From NCBI GenBank assembly GCA_029876055.1, contig CM056878.1:2356001-2420000 (forward strand): a DNA stretch of 64,000 nucleotides, written 5' to 3'. The translations under genes were made by a program, and so were the position numbers. Source of the DNA: Madurella fahalii. Taxonomy: Eukaryota; Ascomycota; Sordariomycetes; Sordariales. Every line of letters starts with the position of its first letter. Within the stretch, counting starts at the first letter, position 1. Under the pieces are notes generated by a model. It worked only from the letters and a program-made list of their open reading frames with translations, was not told the DNA's origin and ran no database searches. Shown here in pieces: positions 33,526 through 44,418 of the stretch.

Positions 33526-35011
33526 ATGTCCGACCTACCAGCAACAATGAAAGCCGTTGTCTTCCACGGGCCCAAGAAGGTCTCGGTCGAGGACCGGCCA
33601 GTCCCAAAATGCAAGTACTTCTCTACCAACAATTTACCTACTTTACCGAAAATCTGCCATGAAAATGTTTTACTCACCAGGTAGATGAGAATTACAGTGC
33701 AGCATCCCAAGGACATCATCGTCAAGGTCCAGGCCACAGCGCTATGCGGCTCGTATGTGTTACATACTCACAACAGGCAACGAAGTGCTAGATATTAAAC
33801 TGAACATGTTGACGCCAGGGAACTTCACGTCTTCCGCGGCCACCAGCCCTCCGGCACAGGCTTCATCATGGGCCACGAGTTCGTCGGCACGGTTGTCGAG
33901 GCCGGCAGTGAAGTCAAGAATATCAAGCCGGGCGACAAGGTCGTAGCACCTTTTACCGTCTCATGGTGAGTTCCCCAGAGAACAAGCTTTAACCCGTGTC
34001 ATGATTCCCTCTCCACCTTGATCCCTTTCTTAGTACCTATTCTAAACCCTGCTCTTCTTGCTACCTCTCCAGCTTGGAATGCTTCTACTGTACGCACGGC
34101 AACTCCGCTCGCTGTGCGCACTGCCTGCTTTTCGGCTGCACCGCCCTTGACGGCGGCCAGGCCGAGTACGTGCGCGTCCCCCACGCCGACGGCACCGTCG
34201 TGAGGGCGCCCGCAAAGATCAGCGACAGTGCCCTGATCCTCATGGCCGACATCTTTCCGACAGGCTTCTTTGGCGCTAAGAACGCGTTTAGCCTGTTGCA
34301 GCCGCAGCAGCCGTCTGAGGCGACCGTAGTTGTGGTTGGCTGTGGGCCCGTCGGACTTTGCGCCATCGTTTCGGCATTGGAATACCAGCCGAGGCATCTC
34401 TTCGCTGTGGACAGCGTGCCGTCCAGGCTGGAGTTGGCGAGACAGTTGGGCGCGGAGCCGTTGAATTTCTTGGACGGAAAGGAGGCCATGTTGAAGAGGG
34501 TGAAGGAGGTGACTGAGGGGAGGGGGGCAGACGCGGTTATCGAAGTGGTGGGTTTGAGCCCGGCGCTGAGGACGGCCTTTGACCTCTTGCGGCCGTTTGG
34601 GGTTATCAGCAGTATTGGCGTGCACAATACCGAAGTACCACTTCCATGGAAACATCCTCGCCGCGATCCAGGCTAACAGGTCTCCAGATCCCCTGGAATG
34701 GAGCCGAGGCATACGGGTAAATTTCCCCTCCTGTAACGCATACTCAGCCACTCGCTAACTGGGAACAGAAAGAACCTGAGGATTCAGATGGGCCGCTGCC
34801 CTGTTCGGTCCATCTTCAACGAGGCTTTGCCGGTGTTGGCGAAAAATCAGGACAAGTTCAGGTAGGTTTGCCGGTTGGAGCCGATGGGCAAGTGTCAATA
34901 CTGACTGGTGGTAGCTTCATGTTCGACAAGATCATGCCGCTCTCGGATGCGGTTGAGGGCTACGATCTGTTTGACAACATGAAGGTGCAGAAGGTCATTT
35001 TCAAGCCGTGA
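33526..35011 (+). CDS. Zinc-dependent MDR alcohol dehydrogenase
   Basis: This is a medium-chain dehydrogenase/reductase of 359 residues, presumably cytosolic and NAD(P)-dependent; the substrate is unknown. Seven exons: 33526-33614, 33690-33752, 33819-33965, 34073-34634, 34688-34716, 34769-34861, 34915-35011. The catalytic zinc ligands are C49 (ALCGSELH) and H70/E71 (IMGHEFVG). The structural zinc lobe is complete with C100, C103, C106 and C114. The Rossmann motif is GCGPVG in VVVVGCGPVGLCA. The C-terminal part GKNLRIQMGRCPVRSIF is typical of the formaldehyde-dehydrogenase-like MDR branch found in fungi. The acceptor of intron 1 is chosen at GATGAG (33689) because nearer AGs bring a stop into frame. 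One 29-nt exon (34688-34716) is needed to restore the IPWNGAEAYGKN motif. It converges with sen15, leaving only 118 bp between stops. Confidence 0.92.
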
Positions 35012-35129
35012 AGGTCCATTTGAGCACAGCCCAAAATTGGAGCCTAGAAGACACCCATCGTCCTTGGTGACGGCTAGCTGAGAAGTGTCTCTGAGCGAGT
35101 TTGGACTGGCAGTAATGAATAAGCACGGC

Positions 35130-35609
35130 TCAGTTCTGCCTGGGCTTCACAAGCCCGTCATGCATCCAGTAATAAGTGACAGTCGAGTCGTCCTGTACTG
35201 CTGCAAGAAGGATCCGCTTTCCCCGCTTAGGACCTCGCCATAGCTTCCATTGGGAGTCCGTGTCGTCCGCTTCCAATGAGTCCTGGTCCGCAGCGCCTGG
35301 CGGGATGGCCTCGATGGCGTCAAACACAGCAGCGAATTGTTTAGGAGACCACTTTTCGGAAAGATGCAGCGGTAACACCCACTCGACCTCGGGCTCCTGC
35401 GGGATGCGCTTCTTGAGTTCCTTCTCAGCCTTGATGATCTCAATCTGCTCGTCTGGATGCACGTAGAGGCGCTTCGGTGGGAGCCCGGAGAGGAGCTGCC
35501 TGGGGAGGTTCGACTGAGTGTGCTCCTGGACTCTTGTCCAGTCGTGCTGATTTTTCAGGTTGTTCAGCACGATCTTGGTGAGGGATGCGAGGTGCGGATC
35601 CGAAGCCAT
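35130..35609 (-). CDS. sen15: tRNA-splicing endonuclease subunit Sen15
   Basis: This is a structural, non-catalytic subunit of the tetrameric endonuclease that removes introns from pre-tRNAs. It is a single-exon gene of 159 residues. The C-terminal half is the recognisable Sen15 domain: PEVEWVLPLHLSEKWSPKQFAAVFDAI, a variable acidic loop, then RILLAAVQDDSTVTYYWMHDGLVKPRQ at the very end. The N-terminal 50 residues (helical, HLASLTKIVLNNLKNQHDW) match the fungal pattern as well. The start at 35609 is the first ATG of this frame with sensible sequence. Its 3' end faces that of the dehydrogenase gene, so their 3' UTRs probably overlap. It is divergent from the DUF2985 gene. Confidence 0.93.
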   Translation of the reverse strand: MASDPHLASLTKIVLNNLKNQHDWTRVQEHTQSNLPRQLLSGLPPKRLYVHPDEQIEIIKAEKELKKRIPQEPEVEWVLPLHLSEKWSPKQFAAVFDAIEAIPPGAADQDSLEADDTDSQWKLWRGPKRGKRILLAAVQDDSTVTYYWMHDGLVKPRQN

Positions 35610-36668
35610 TTTGGTTGAATTGTTGATTCAAGTCGGTCTGTCACTGGCACTTTCCGCGTGTTTTGTGGTTGAGAAAAGTGCACATGGCTGCTCGCTTATG
35701 TAACACAGATGACAGGATCGGCCGCTAGGTAGTTAGGAGCGGAACGGAGAGCGGAGCCGGAGTGACGAGAAGTAGAGCGGACCATTCCACCGTGGCTACC
35801 ACTGGAAAGCCTCCACTACGTAGACGTTAGGACAGCAACATTCAGCATGAGCCATGACCTCAGAGCCGGGCGGCGTAACTCGTCGGAACTTCCTTTGTAG
35901 TGGAATCTATGAATTCCAATTTCAGCAAAAACTTCAAATGCGTTGTGACATCACGAGCTCTCAATTTGCACGGCCTTGGAAGGAGCAGATCCCGTTTTGT
36001 TTCCAGCACGCCCCGTTGCCAAGCGTCCAATGGCTGAGCAGTTCTGCCACGCAAGCGGCGTCCAGGGGCCTAGGCCCGACTGTCAAGACCCCAGTGGAGA
36101 GGCGCTTGAGGGCCGCTCCTTTCCCCAGCAACGCTTGGTGCCTGCAACTCACCCACGCAACAGAACACAACGACGAAGAGGGTCTGGGGTTTACATAAGA
36201 GCAGGACAAGGAGTGGAAGTTTGGGCTGGATTGGCTATAATATACAGACTAAACGTGAATTTTGAATGGAATGTTGCTTTGTTAAAAATTCGGTGACGTC
36301 TTGGAGGTATGTTTTAGATACTAATGAGCTAGCGGGAAGGCGATAGGCTAGCAGCTTTACAGGGGTTCGCATACGCGTATCTCTTCTTCGGCATAGTCCG
36401 AGCTTAGACAAATGTGACGACACACCCGCGCCTCTTGGTCGTGGCCAAGGACCTGTTGGGCCCTGCACTTCAAGATATATTTGGCTTCTGTTTCAGTTCC
36501 TTGACCCGCCGTCATTGTTCTTCCTTACCTTATCAAAGCTCAAGTGCTCTACTGATTATTCTTCATAATACGGAATTCCGAGTGCACGTGACGCAATCAT
36601 TGCTCCGCGCCACTGCAGCCAGCATCACCACCGAACGAGTCGAGTTTTGAACCACCACTTACGCTGAT
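35610..36668. other. Divergent intergenic region, sen15 / DUF2985 gene
   Basis: This is a shared upstream region of about 1 kb. ORFs up to 114 codons occur without motifs. No TATA box, repeat or RNA gene was recognised. Confidence 0.5.
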
Positions 36669-37898
36669 ATGATTGACGACACTTCCAACGACCATATTCC
36701 GCACCATGGGCGAAATCGAGGCGGTTCGAATGTCTCGTCGACGGTACGGAAGCTGTCACAAGAATTCGAGGACTCGCGGCCGCCAGAAGGGTTCATGGCT
36801 GTGACCGGCGAGATCGCTTCGACAATAACCGCCGAGTGTGCAGGGAAAGGATTGGCGCCTGAGACAGAAACAGATGAAGACCGGACGCAGACAGCAGAGC
36901 CTACGCGAGAGCGAGCGTCGAGCTTCGAAAAGGCACGGCAATCAGATATGGGGGCCACGCCTGTGACATCCTCTGACGACGCTGCTCTTACCGTACAAGC
37001 CTTCAATGATCGCCGAGGACCGGAGGACACCGAGCCGTTCGAGAACGGCTACCACTTTCCCCCAAAATACCCCTGGCAGGAGGCGACACGGCATGGACTC
37101 CTCGCCTTCTGGAAGTTCTTCATAACGCCAATGGGGTTCTTTTGGACCATCTACGGTCTGAATGTCGTCGCCTGGGGCGGCATGATCTTCTTACTCCTTT
37201 GTAACGCGGCGCCGGCCATGTGCGCTCCGACTTGCGACCACATCGACTCCCCGCGCCTGCTATGGATCGAGTGGGACGCTCAGATCTTGACGGGTCTCTT
37301 CTGCGTCACTGCCTTCGGCTTCGTGCCCTGGAGGTTCCGGGATCTGTACCTCCTCCTCAAGTACCGAGTTCTGAAGAACCACGATGGTCTCCGGCGGCTG
37401 GCTGGAATCCATAGTAGCTGGTTCCGGCTACCAGGCTCGCAGGAGCTAGCCTTGGACGTTGGGCCGGGCAACATCCCGGACGATATCCCCAAGGCCTTTG
37501 TACCCATTCCGGAGAAGAACATAGCCAACCCCCCTTTGACCGGTAGGCGAGCGCCGGCGACGGCGGTGTGGAAGATGGACTTTATGATCTGGTGCATGGT
37601 CTGGAACACCCTTGCTCAGGTCGGCCTCTGCGGCATCATGTGGGGGATGAACAGATATAACCGGCCGAGTTGGGCAACAGGCTTGCTGGTAGCCGTCGCC
37701 TGCATCATCGCGGTGGTCGGCGGATTGGTAATATTCCTGGAGGGCAGGAAAGTCAAGAGCATCGAAGGCGTACCGCTCACTGAGCGGGATCTCGAGAGGC
37801 TGGCACGCGATAAGGAGTTGGGCATCCCACACTACAACAACTTTGGGGATAAGAAACCGAAAAAGAAGGACCGGGATCCCGAGCGCGGGGAAAAGTAG
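36669..37898 (+). CDS. DUF2985 integral membrane protein
   Basis: This is a single-exon gene of 409 residues belonging to a fungal family of unknown function. The N-terminal 120 residues are hydrophilic and Ser/Thr/Glu-rich. The conserved region starts with PFENGYHFPPKYPWQEATRHG (about 123-142). Four membrane segments follow: about 152-185, 205-230, 303-328 and 335-357. The middle loop contains WFRLPGSQEL and PKAFVPIP, conserved in the family. A short cytosolic tail holds GVPLTERDLERLARDKELGIPHYNNFG and ends Lys/Asp-rich. The start at 36669 is the first ATG in frame; a second Met at residue 43 is less likely because it would drop the family-typical leader. The cellular membrane it sits in cannot be told from sequence. 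Confidence 0.88.
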   Translation: MIDDTSNDHIPHHGRNRGGSNVSSTVRKLSQEFEDSRPPEGFMAVTGEIASTITAECAGKGLAPETETDEDRTQTAEPTRERASSFEKARQSDMGATPVTSSDDAALTVQAFNDRRGPEDTEPFENGYHFPPKYPWQEATRHGLLAFWKFFITPMGFFWTIYGLNVVAWGGMIFLLLCNAAPAMCAPTCDHIDSPRLLWIEWDAQILTGLFCVTAFGFVPWRFRDLYLLLKYRVLKNHDGLRRLAGIHSSWFRLPGSQELALDVGPGNIPDDIPKAFVPIPEKNIANPPLTGRRAPATAVWKMDFMIWCMVWNTLAQVGLCGIMWGMNRYNRPSWATGLLVAVACIIAVVGGLVIFLEGRKVKSIEGVPLTERDLERLARDKELGIPHYNNFGDKKPKKKDRDPERGEK

Positions 37899-38679
37899 AG
37901 GATAATAAGGTCTATGGTGCGAGCAGCCAATGGATGATTGTGCAAAGAAATAATCGGAATAAGGTCTTTTGGTGTCACGGCTGGTTTTATAGATTCCGAG
38001 TACACGATACCCATTCTGATGGCGTTGGAAGCAAAGAAGAGGGTTAGGGTTAATTAAGAAATATTCGTAATGCGCCTTCACAAAGCCATCGATCTTGTGC
38101 CAATCCCAGTTAGGCATTCACAACTCATATTGCCCTTTGTTCCCGATGCCGAGGTGCAATCTGTCCGATGCTGTAGCCGTGCTGTAGTTATTGGCTGCAA
38201 ATGTTGCAAGGCACGATGCAGCAGCCAGCAACGCTGCAGCGAAAGATCCACTTGGGCCATGGCCTTTGTTGGTCACAGGGCACCGGCTGGCTGCCAGGCC
38301 TGTGCTACGGCGTGTTCCGAGAAGCCACAGCCTATCAGTAGGCAGGGCTTCAGGTCAAGTGGGCCTAGGGCCCTGGGTTTGGTGATCGTCTCAGCGTCAC
38401 TGTTGGGGTCCCGCGTTACCCGGCCCGCCAGCCTTCCACAAAGGCAGCCAGACAACAAGGTGCTTCTCCCTCTCGGCATTTATTAAGGGACCGCAGTCCG
38501 CCTGGGCCGCTCCCACCGCGAGATATCTACATTCAAGAGTTTTGAGCCCGTCTGCCCATCAGCGAGCTCTGGTTTCAATCCCGCGATCCGGTGCCTTTAT
38601 CCAGGCGCCTTCCCCTCCCTCTTCCCTTTTGAGCCGCTCCCGCCCATCTACCTCCGAACGCCGGGCTCGCATCGTCGCA
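37899..38679. other. Intergenic: DUF2985 3' flank and SLC35F6-like promoter
   Basis: The flanking genes are both on the plus strand. A telomere-like GGGTTAGGGTTAA occurs at 38041-38053. No gene was recognised; the 138-codon ORF at 38070 lacks motifs. Confidence 0.5.
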
Positions 38680-40122
38680 ATGGCGTCGCCAATCATCCCC
38701 GTGCGGGCCATCATCCCGTTCCTGGTGGCCATGATGCTCTTCACGGGCGTCTGCAACACGCTCTTGACAAAGTATCAGGTACTCAATCTAACCCCCCAGC
38801 CTCACGAGCTCCTCCCGGCGTCCCATCAGCTAACCTCCCTTTTGTCCCACGGATAGGACAACCAATGTGTCCGGAACTGTTCGGACCCCGACCCAAAGGA
38901 ACGCAAGCATTTCACCCAGCCCGTCATCCAGACGCTCCAAATGTTCGTCGGTGAGATGGGCTGCTGGCTAGTCGTCGGGCTCATGGCGCTCTACAAGCGC
39001 TTCTTCGGTTCGCGATCGACCTCTTACCAGCCGGTCCGCACCGCCGCCCCCGACGACGACGACGACGACGTCAACAACCCGCGCGGGGCGGCGGACAACG
39101 CCTCGATCCGCTCCACCACGCCCCTCTCGCCCAGCAGCACCCCGCCGCCCTGCCTCAACAAGGACCACGACCACCCCTCGGTCCTGGCCGGGTGGCGCGT
39201 GTGCCTGCTCGCCCTGCCCGCCATCTGCGACATCCTGGGCACGACGCTGATGAACGCGGGCCTGCTGCTCGTGGCGGCGTCCATCTACCAGATGACGCGC
39301 GGCGCCCTGGTGCTCTTTGTCGGGCTGTTCAGCGTCATCTTTCTGCGGCGGCACCTGTACCTCTTCCAGTGGCTCTCGCTGGTCGGGGTGGTGGTGGGCG
39401 TGGGCATCGTGGGCCTGGCCGGGGCGATCTCGCCCGACAAGAAACCCGGCGCCGGCGGCGAGGGGGAAGATGACGGCAAGATTGCCGCGGACGCGGTCAG
39501 CGTGATCATCGGCGTCTTGATGATTGCCGGCGCGCAGGTCTTCACGGCGACGCAGTTTGTGCTGGAGGAGTGGATCCTGGAGAGGTCGGCTATCGAGCCG
39601 ATCCGCGTTGTCGGGTGGGAGGGCATCTTTGGGTTCAGCGTGACGTTGCTGGGGATGATCGTGCTGCATCTCGCGATTGGGACCACGGATGCTGGGAGAT
39701 ACGGGCCGTTTGATATGGTGGAGGGGTGGCGGCAATTTTGGGAGCACCAGGCGGTGTTCGTGTCGAGCATCTTGATCATGATCAGTATTGGGTAAGTTTA
39801 CCGTCTGCGATCCTGGGAGAGGGGGGTGAGAATACGTGCTAACGCAAAGCTTTCCAGCGGCTTCAACTTCTTTGGCCTGTCGGTCACGCGCAGCGTCAGC
39901 GCCACGTCGCGCTCCACGATCGATACCTGCCGTACCCTCTTCATCTGGATCGTCTCGCTCGGCCTGGGCTGGGAGACGTTCAAGTGGCTGCAGGTGCTCG
40001 GCTTTGCCCTGCTCGTTTACTTCACCTTCCTGTTCAACGGCATCGTCCAGCCGCCGCTCAAGTTCCTCCGCGTCAAGGAAGTCCAGGAATTGCTCCCCGA
40101 GGAGCCGATCGAGCATAACTAG
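38680..40122 (+). CDS. SLC35F6-like transporter of the DMT superfamily
   Basis: This is a multi-pass membrane protein of 432 residues of the drug/metabolite-transporter (EamA/SLC35) superfamily; its fungal substrate is not known. Three exons: 38680-38778, 38857-39791, 39858-40122. The signature is early: PVRAIIPFLVAMMLFTGVCNTLLTKYQD. Later blocks are AICDILGTTLMNAGLLL, YQMTRGALVLFVGLFSVIFLRR and GAQVFTATQFVLEEWIL, all typical of SLC35F6 and its relatives. The C-terminal repeat ends NFFGLSVTRSVSATSRSTIDTCRTLFIWIVS. Two hydrophilic loops are unusual in composition: one with a run of Asp (DDDDDDVNNP) and Ser/Pro, and one Gly/Glu-rich. About ten transmembrane helices are visible. The start is at the only ATG directly before the first helix. 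Confidence 0.9.
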
Positions 40123-40810
40123 GCACCCTCGGGGCATTCTGTACATACCTTTACCGTATGCTCGGTGGTGGATGGTCGTGGAGTTGATAACTTGTCATGT
40201 TCTATCATCAGACTGACGGCGTTCTTTTGGGTCAGGAGCATGGACTTTGGGGGTTATGTCGGAGTTAAGTCTATCAGAAGGTCATTTGCAAATTTCTCAC
40301 CGAACTAGAGAGCATAAACATGTGTGGACTCACGGCGTAGATGGCGCAGGGTTCAAATCAATACGGTGTCCGATTTGTGTAGTTGTTGGTGAAGTGATTC
40401 ATGCCTATCTGTCTTGGGTGTCGGGTTCTGGGGGCCCCTATCCTCCTATCTCATCTTATCCTATCCCCATCCGTACAAGAATGCCAAACCCTCCTGTCCC
40501 ATCCCATCCCTTATCAATATCGGGAAAGAAAAATCAACCGTCACGCCCAAAAAACACCAGACTCCGAGCCGCTCTTCACAGTGCTAATCCCCATCCCCCG
40601 CATCCATGTTCCCTTGCTCCCGCCCCATGCATGTATGTTTAAAAAAGAAAAACGAGAGAGAGAAAATCAACGACCCCAAAGTTCTTGTTGTGCGTGCGTC
40701 CCTCCAAACCCCTACCCCACTCTCTCTCTCCTTCCTCTATCCAGAGTGAACACCCTCCCAACTCCAACCGAACCCCATTTCAACTCAACTCAAAGCCCCC
40801 AAACCACAAG
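40123..40810. other. Convergent intergenic region, SLC35F6-like / Yippee gene
   Basis: This contains both 3' flanks, with a C/T- and A-rich low-complexity segment at about 40480-40810 (many CCCCAT, ATCCC and CTCTCT motifs on the plus strand). No gene was recognised. Confidence 0.5.
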
Positions 40811-41247
40811 CTAACTGACGGTGCAAAGCAGCTCGGCCTCGAGGATGAACTTGCCCTCCTTGTACTTCTCGCTCGTCTCGTACGCCTTGTCGTACTTCCA
40901 GCCCACCACGTCGTGGCACATGCGGCAGGTGATGTCGCGGACGACGTGGCGGCCCGTCGTCATGTTGCGCTCCGAGGCATCGCCCGTCTCGATGTTGACG
41001 ACGCTGTTGAAGAGGTAGGCTTTGCCGTGCTGGCCGCGGAAGTTCTGCGCGTGGCGGCGGGGAAGAAGGGGTTTCCCCGTAAGTTAGGACGCTGAAAGAG
41101 AGAGATAGGTAGGTTTTGGGGGGGAAGAGGGGGAGGGGGGGAGGTTACTCGGCTGATGATGTCCTCGTGGTTGGCGAGGTGGGTTTTGCACTTTTTGCAA
41201 CCGTAGATGCGGTTGCTGTTGAGGTAGGTGTTGTAGGCGAGGCCCAT
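40811..41247 (-). CDS. Yippee-family zinc-binding protein
   Basis: This is a small conserved eukaryotic protein of 110 residues with two exons (41149-41247 and 40811-41044; 104-nt intron in phase 0). The zinc-binding cysteines are present as CKKC near residues 18-21 and CRMC in the C-terminal half, the Yippee CxxC pair. Other family blocks are NHEDIISR, FRGQHGKAYLFNSVVNI and the end VGWKYDKAYETSEKYKEGKFILE. Yeast Moh1 is the related protein, linked to stationary-phase and GID-complex functions; a similar role here is inferred. The length is normal for the family. The intron is flanked by G/C-rich low-complexity sequence. Confidence 0.95.
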
Positions 41248-42558
41248 TGTGGATTGTGGTTGTTGTTACCGGTTTCGGATGGGACGGAGGGGGGGTTGCT
41301 ACGTTGACAAAGTTCCCCGCGAGTTTTGGCGTCGTCTTGAGGATCTGAAAAGGTTTCGTGCCTGGTTTCCCGGGGCCGGGTGAGGGGATCAGAATATATC
41401 AGTGCCCACGGACAGTTGCTGTTTGTGTTGCGGGTGTTGTCTGTTTGTCTGAACTGCTGTGAGTCTTTGTGTCCTGCAGACACTGTGCGGGTGGATTGAC
41501 AGTCGGATGTTGGAGGCTGTCCGGCGGGGCACGGTTGAGGCGACGGAGCTCTATATACTTTCGGTTTAACGCCGAAAGCCAGGTGGGACGGTCTGGGCAG
41601 GACAGCTTAGCAGCCAGGTGCGAAGGTCCCCGGCGTGGCAGGCCGCAGCAAGAGGAACAATGGACAGTCAGAGAAGGCGGACGCAGAAGAGGAGACACAA
41701 GGGACGCAGGCTGTGCCGCAAAGGGTGGCTGCCGGCACCTTATCAGCGCAGCTTGGCAACACTAGATGTCGTGTTACTGACACACTAGGAGGGAAGGATG
41801 CGATTGAATCCAGAACAAGAGACAGCTGGGCAATCTGTTGTAGAGCAGAGCGAGATGGCAGGTGGAGAGTTGAGGTTGTGAATCGATACCAGCTGGGACA
41901 ACGTCAGGCCGATGGAAGGCGGGCCTGACCTTAAGTGGCCGTGGACCCCTGTACGATAGCGGGGGTTTCCTGAGGTGCTCCGCATGCTCACCACCACCGA
42001 TTTGAGTTCTCACAGGCAAACCTCCGATGGCTGCGAAGTAGGAGAAGTATGTCTCCTCGGTCGCAGGTGTCGGCACATAAGTCAGTAGCAGCCTCCGAGG
42101 TGCGGCGGGTTTGACGCTACCCGCAGGTAGCCTTTGAGTTATGGGGCCTGCACTGCATCGCAATGACAAGAGAACCTTGCGGAACATTGACGCGCTCTGC
42201 AGGGGTGCAGAGTGGGGTGCATCACCCGTCCATCACATAACATCATTCAGCGCTGTTAGCGAAGTAGAGCCTTTGGAACAGCATCGGCAAGCCTGTGTGC
42301 ACGAAGACAACCTACAGGTACTTTGACAGGTGTTGATGCTGCAAGAATATATTTACCGATCCACGCTCGCTAGATACGCGGGAAAGCAACCATGTACAAT
42401 GAAGAATATTTGTCCCTCTAGAAGCCCTGCCTGACTCAACTGCCGCCGTCGACAATCGTCCCACAGATAGGAAACATGCATGTGTCTTGGGGAAAGATCC
42501 GCCCTCTCTCAAACCAACCGCTTGATGATGAACCCACAACGCCGGCCCCATTTTTGAT
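41248..42558. other. Intergenic: Yippee promoter and ferric reductase 3' flank
   Basis: Both neighbouring genes are on the minus strand. The ORFs (up to 160 codons, some being shadows of the reductase) carry no motif. No RNA gene or repeat of note was seen. Confidence 0.5.
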
Positions 42559-44418
42559 CTACCATGAGAATGCCTCCTCGACGAAGTCGACAGCCCCCTG
42601 GTACTGCCTGTTCCGCACCGCCCTCCGCACCTCGTCGCTGAGCGCGCCGGGCCCGCACACCGAGACGGCCAGAGTCCCAACCTGGTTCTCCATCTCCATG
42701 CCCAGCAGCGTGTCGATGTTGGGCCGGCCGGGGAACATCTGCACCGTGGAGCTGGGGCCGTGGATCTCCTTGGTCGAGCGAGGCCGGCTGACAAAGAGCA
42801 TGATGCGCAGCACCTCGCGCCGCTTCTCCATGGCCAGGATCTCGGACATCCAGGGCCGGATCCACTCCAAGTGCTCCGGGGTCTGGATGATCCACACCAT
42901 GATGACTTTGCGCGTGGCCACCGTGCCGTTGCTATATCCCGCCACCAGGTCCCGCACGTGCGGTACCGCCTGGGTGACGCCCACGCCTCCCGCGAAGAGC
43001 ATGACGGTTCCGTACGAGTGCAGCCTGATGGATCCCCTGTACGGGCCCTCGACCAGGCATCTCGTTACCATCTTGCCGTCCGGTTGGGCCGCCGCTCTGC
43101 TATACAGGGCGTTGGTGAAGCCCGTCCGGCCGCGGACGATGAAAGATACCGTGGTCTTCTTCATGCCGAGAACGTCGTGGCGGTCCATCGGGAGCTTATC
43201 TTTCTCGGGCTGGTCCGACTCATCGCTCCACGCAACCGTGAAAGGGTGTGATTGCCAGAAGCCGATAGTCGGCATGTAGAGATACGCGTGCTGGCCTGCC
43301 TTGAATTTCCACGGCCGTGCCATCGTCACCGTCACGCGGCAGGCGCCTCCGGGCAGGGCCTCGACCAGCGTCTTTGTGCCGCCGGCGCCCAGGTTGCGGT
43401 AGCCGAGCCGGAGGAGCCGGGCGCCGCGGTCGAACACCCATAGGGCGACAACCACATAGACGTACTTGAGCTGCGGGAGTTTCTTGAGGTCGAGGTGGTA
43501 CCAGAGACCTAGGATGGACACAACCGCCAGGGCAATGTGGGCGAGTTTAAAGGTCTCGTAGTAGGCGTGCCTGAACAAGCTCGCCGCTTGGATGCCAATG
43601 GCTACCATGGCCGCAGTCGACTGCAGTCGGTTTAGTCGGGTCAGTCACTCAGAGTAGTAAACGGGGGGAAGACATACGATAAACCCCCACATCATGTATT
43701 GCACTCGGAAGACGGTGCTGAAAGCTCCGTCCCAGCCCTTTGTCGAAGCGTTGCTGACGAGGAAGGCCAAGGTGTGGGCAAGGCTCTCCAGGATAACGAT
43801 ACGGCCCAGCCAACGGTGAAGGAGGTTAAAAGTGTCAAACGACATTCCAAGTAGGTGGATGAGAGGGTTGTTCCTGCCTGCCATCAGAAACAGAGGTATC
43901 ATGTTGACGACGGCAAGGTAGCCCGTCCGGTTCCGAACGAGCCCGGCAACGTCACGCAGCGGTCCGGAGAAGTCGATGGTCATGACGCAGAAGGCAACAT
44001 TGGTTGCCAAGTAGCCGAGGAGGAAGACGAGCTGCAGCCGCGTAGGCAGTGTACCGACGTTGACGGCCGAGCTGAGCTGGAACTCGCGGTTGTGCCGCTT
44101 GCTGAGGATGGGGGCGTAGATGATGTTCCTCTTAAACCACGAGTAGTTCTCAGACGGCTTGGCGAAGTACCGCTGCGTGTCGTTTTGTAGGCACGTCACA
44201 GTCCGGACATACCTGACCAGGAGTGTCGTGAACCTCCAAGCGGCCAGAGCAATCGAGAGGGCGCCCAGAACGATGAGCAGATAGTGTGAAAGCATCTCGT
44301 TCACAACCGCCGGGTCCACGCTGGCAGTAGCACCTCCCCGCCCCTGACCACCGTCATTCCCATTCCCTTGCCCGCCCGCCGCTGCTGCGGCCGTAGTTGA
44401 CGACGCCGGTCCAGCCAT
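42559..44418 (-). CDS. Ferric-chelate reductase (Fre family)
   Basis: This is a plasma-membrane flavocytochrome that would reduce extracellular ferric or cupric chelates with cytosolic NADPH. It has 600 residues in two exons (43678-44418 and 42559-43620; 57-nt intron, CTAAAC branch). The N-terminus is Ala/Gly/Gln-rich, followed by a first helix (YLLIVLGALSIALAAWRF). The bis-heme His pairs are intact: H201 and H215, and H275 and H289, each pair 14 residues apart. The FAD motif is HPFTVAW and the NADPH-binding loop is GGVGVTQAVP. The end DFVEEAFSW is typical of the family. The start at 44418 is the first ATG; the frame is open further upstream with no ATG, so a short upstream exon cannot be excluded. 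The missing classical signal peptide suits the Gly/Ala leader or an unseen exon. Confidence 0.92.

Noticed and set aside
38968..40146. 392-codon minus-strand ORF
   Set aside because: Antisense shadow of the SLC35F6-like gene, with Arg/Gln/His-rich composition.
40345..40370. GGTTCAAATCA, resembling a tRNA B box
   Set aside because: No upstream A box and no foldable cloverleaf.
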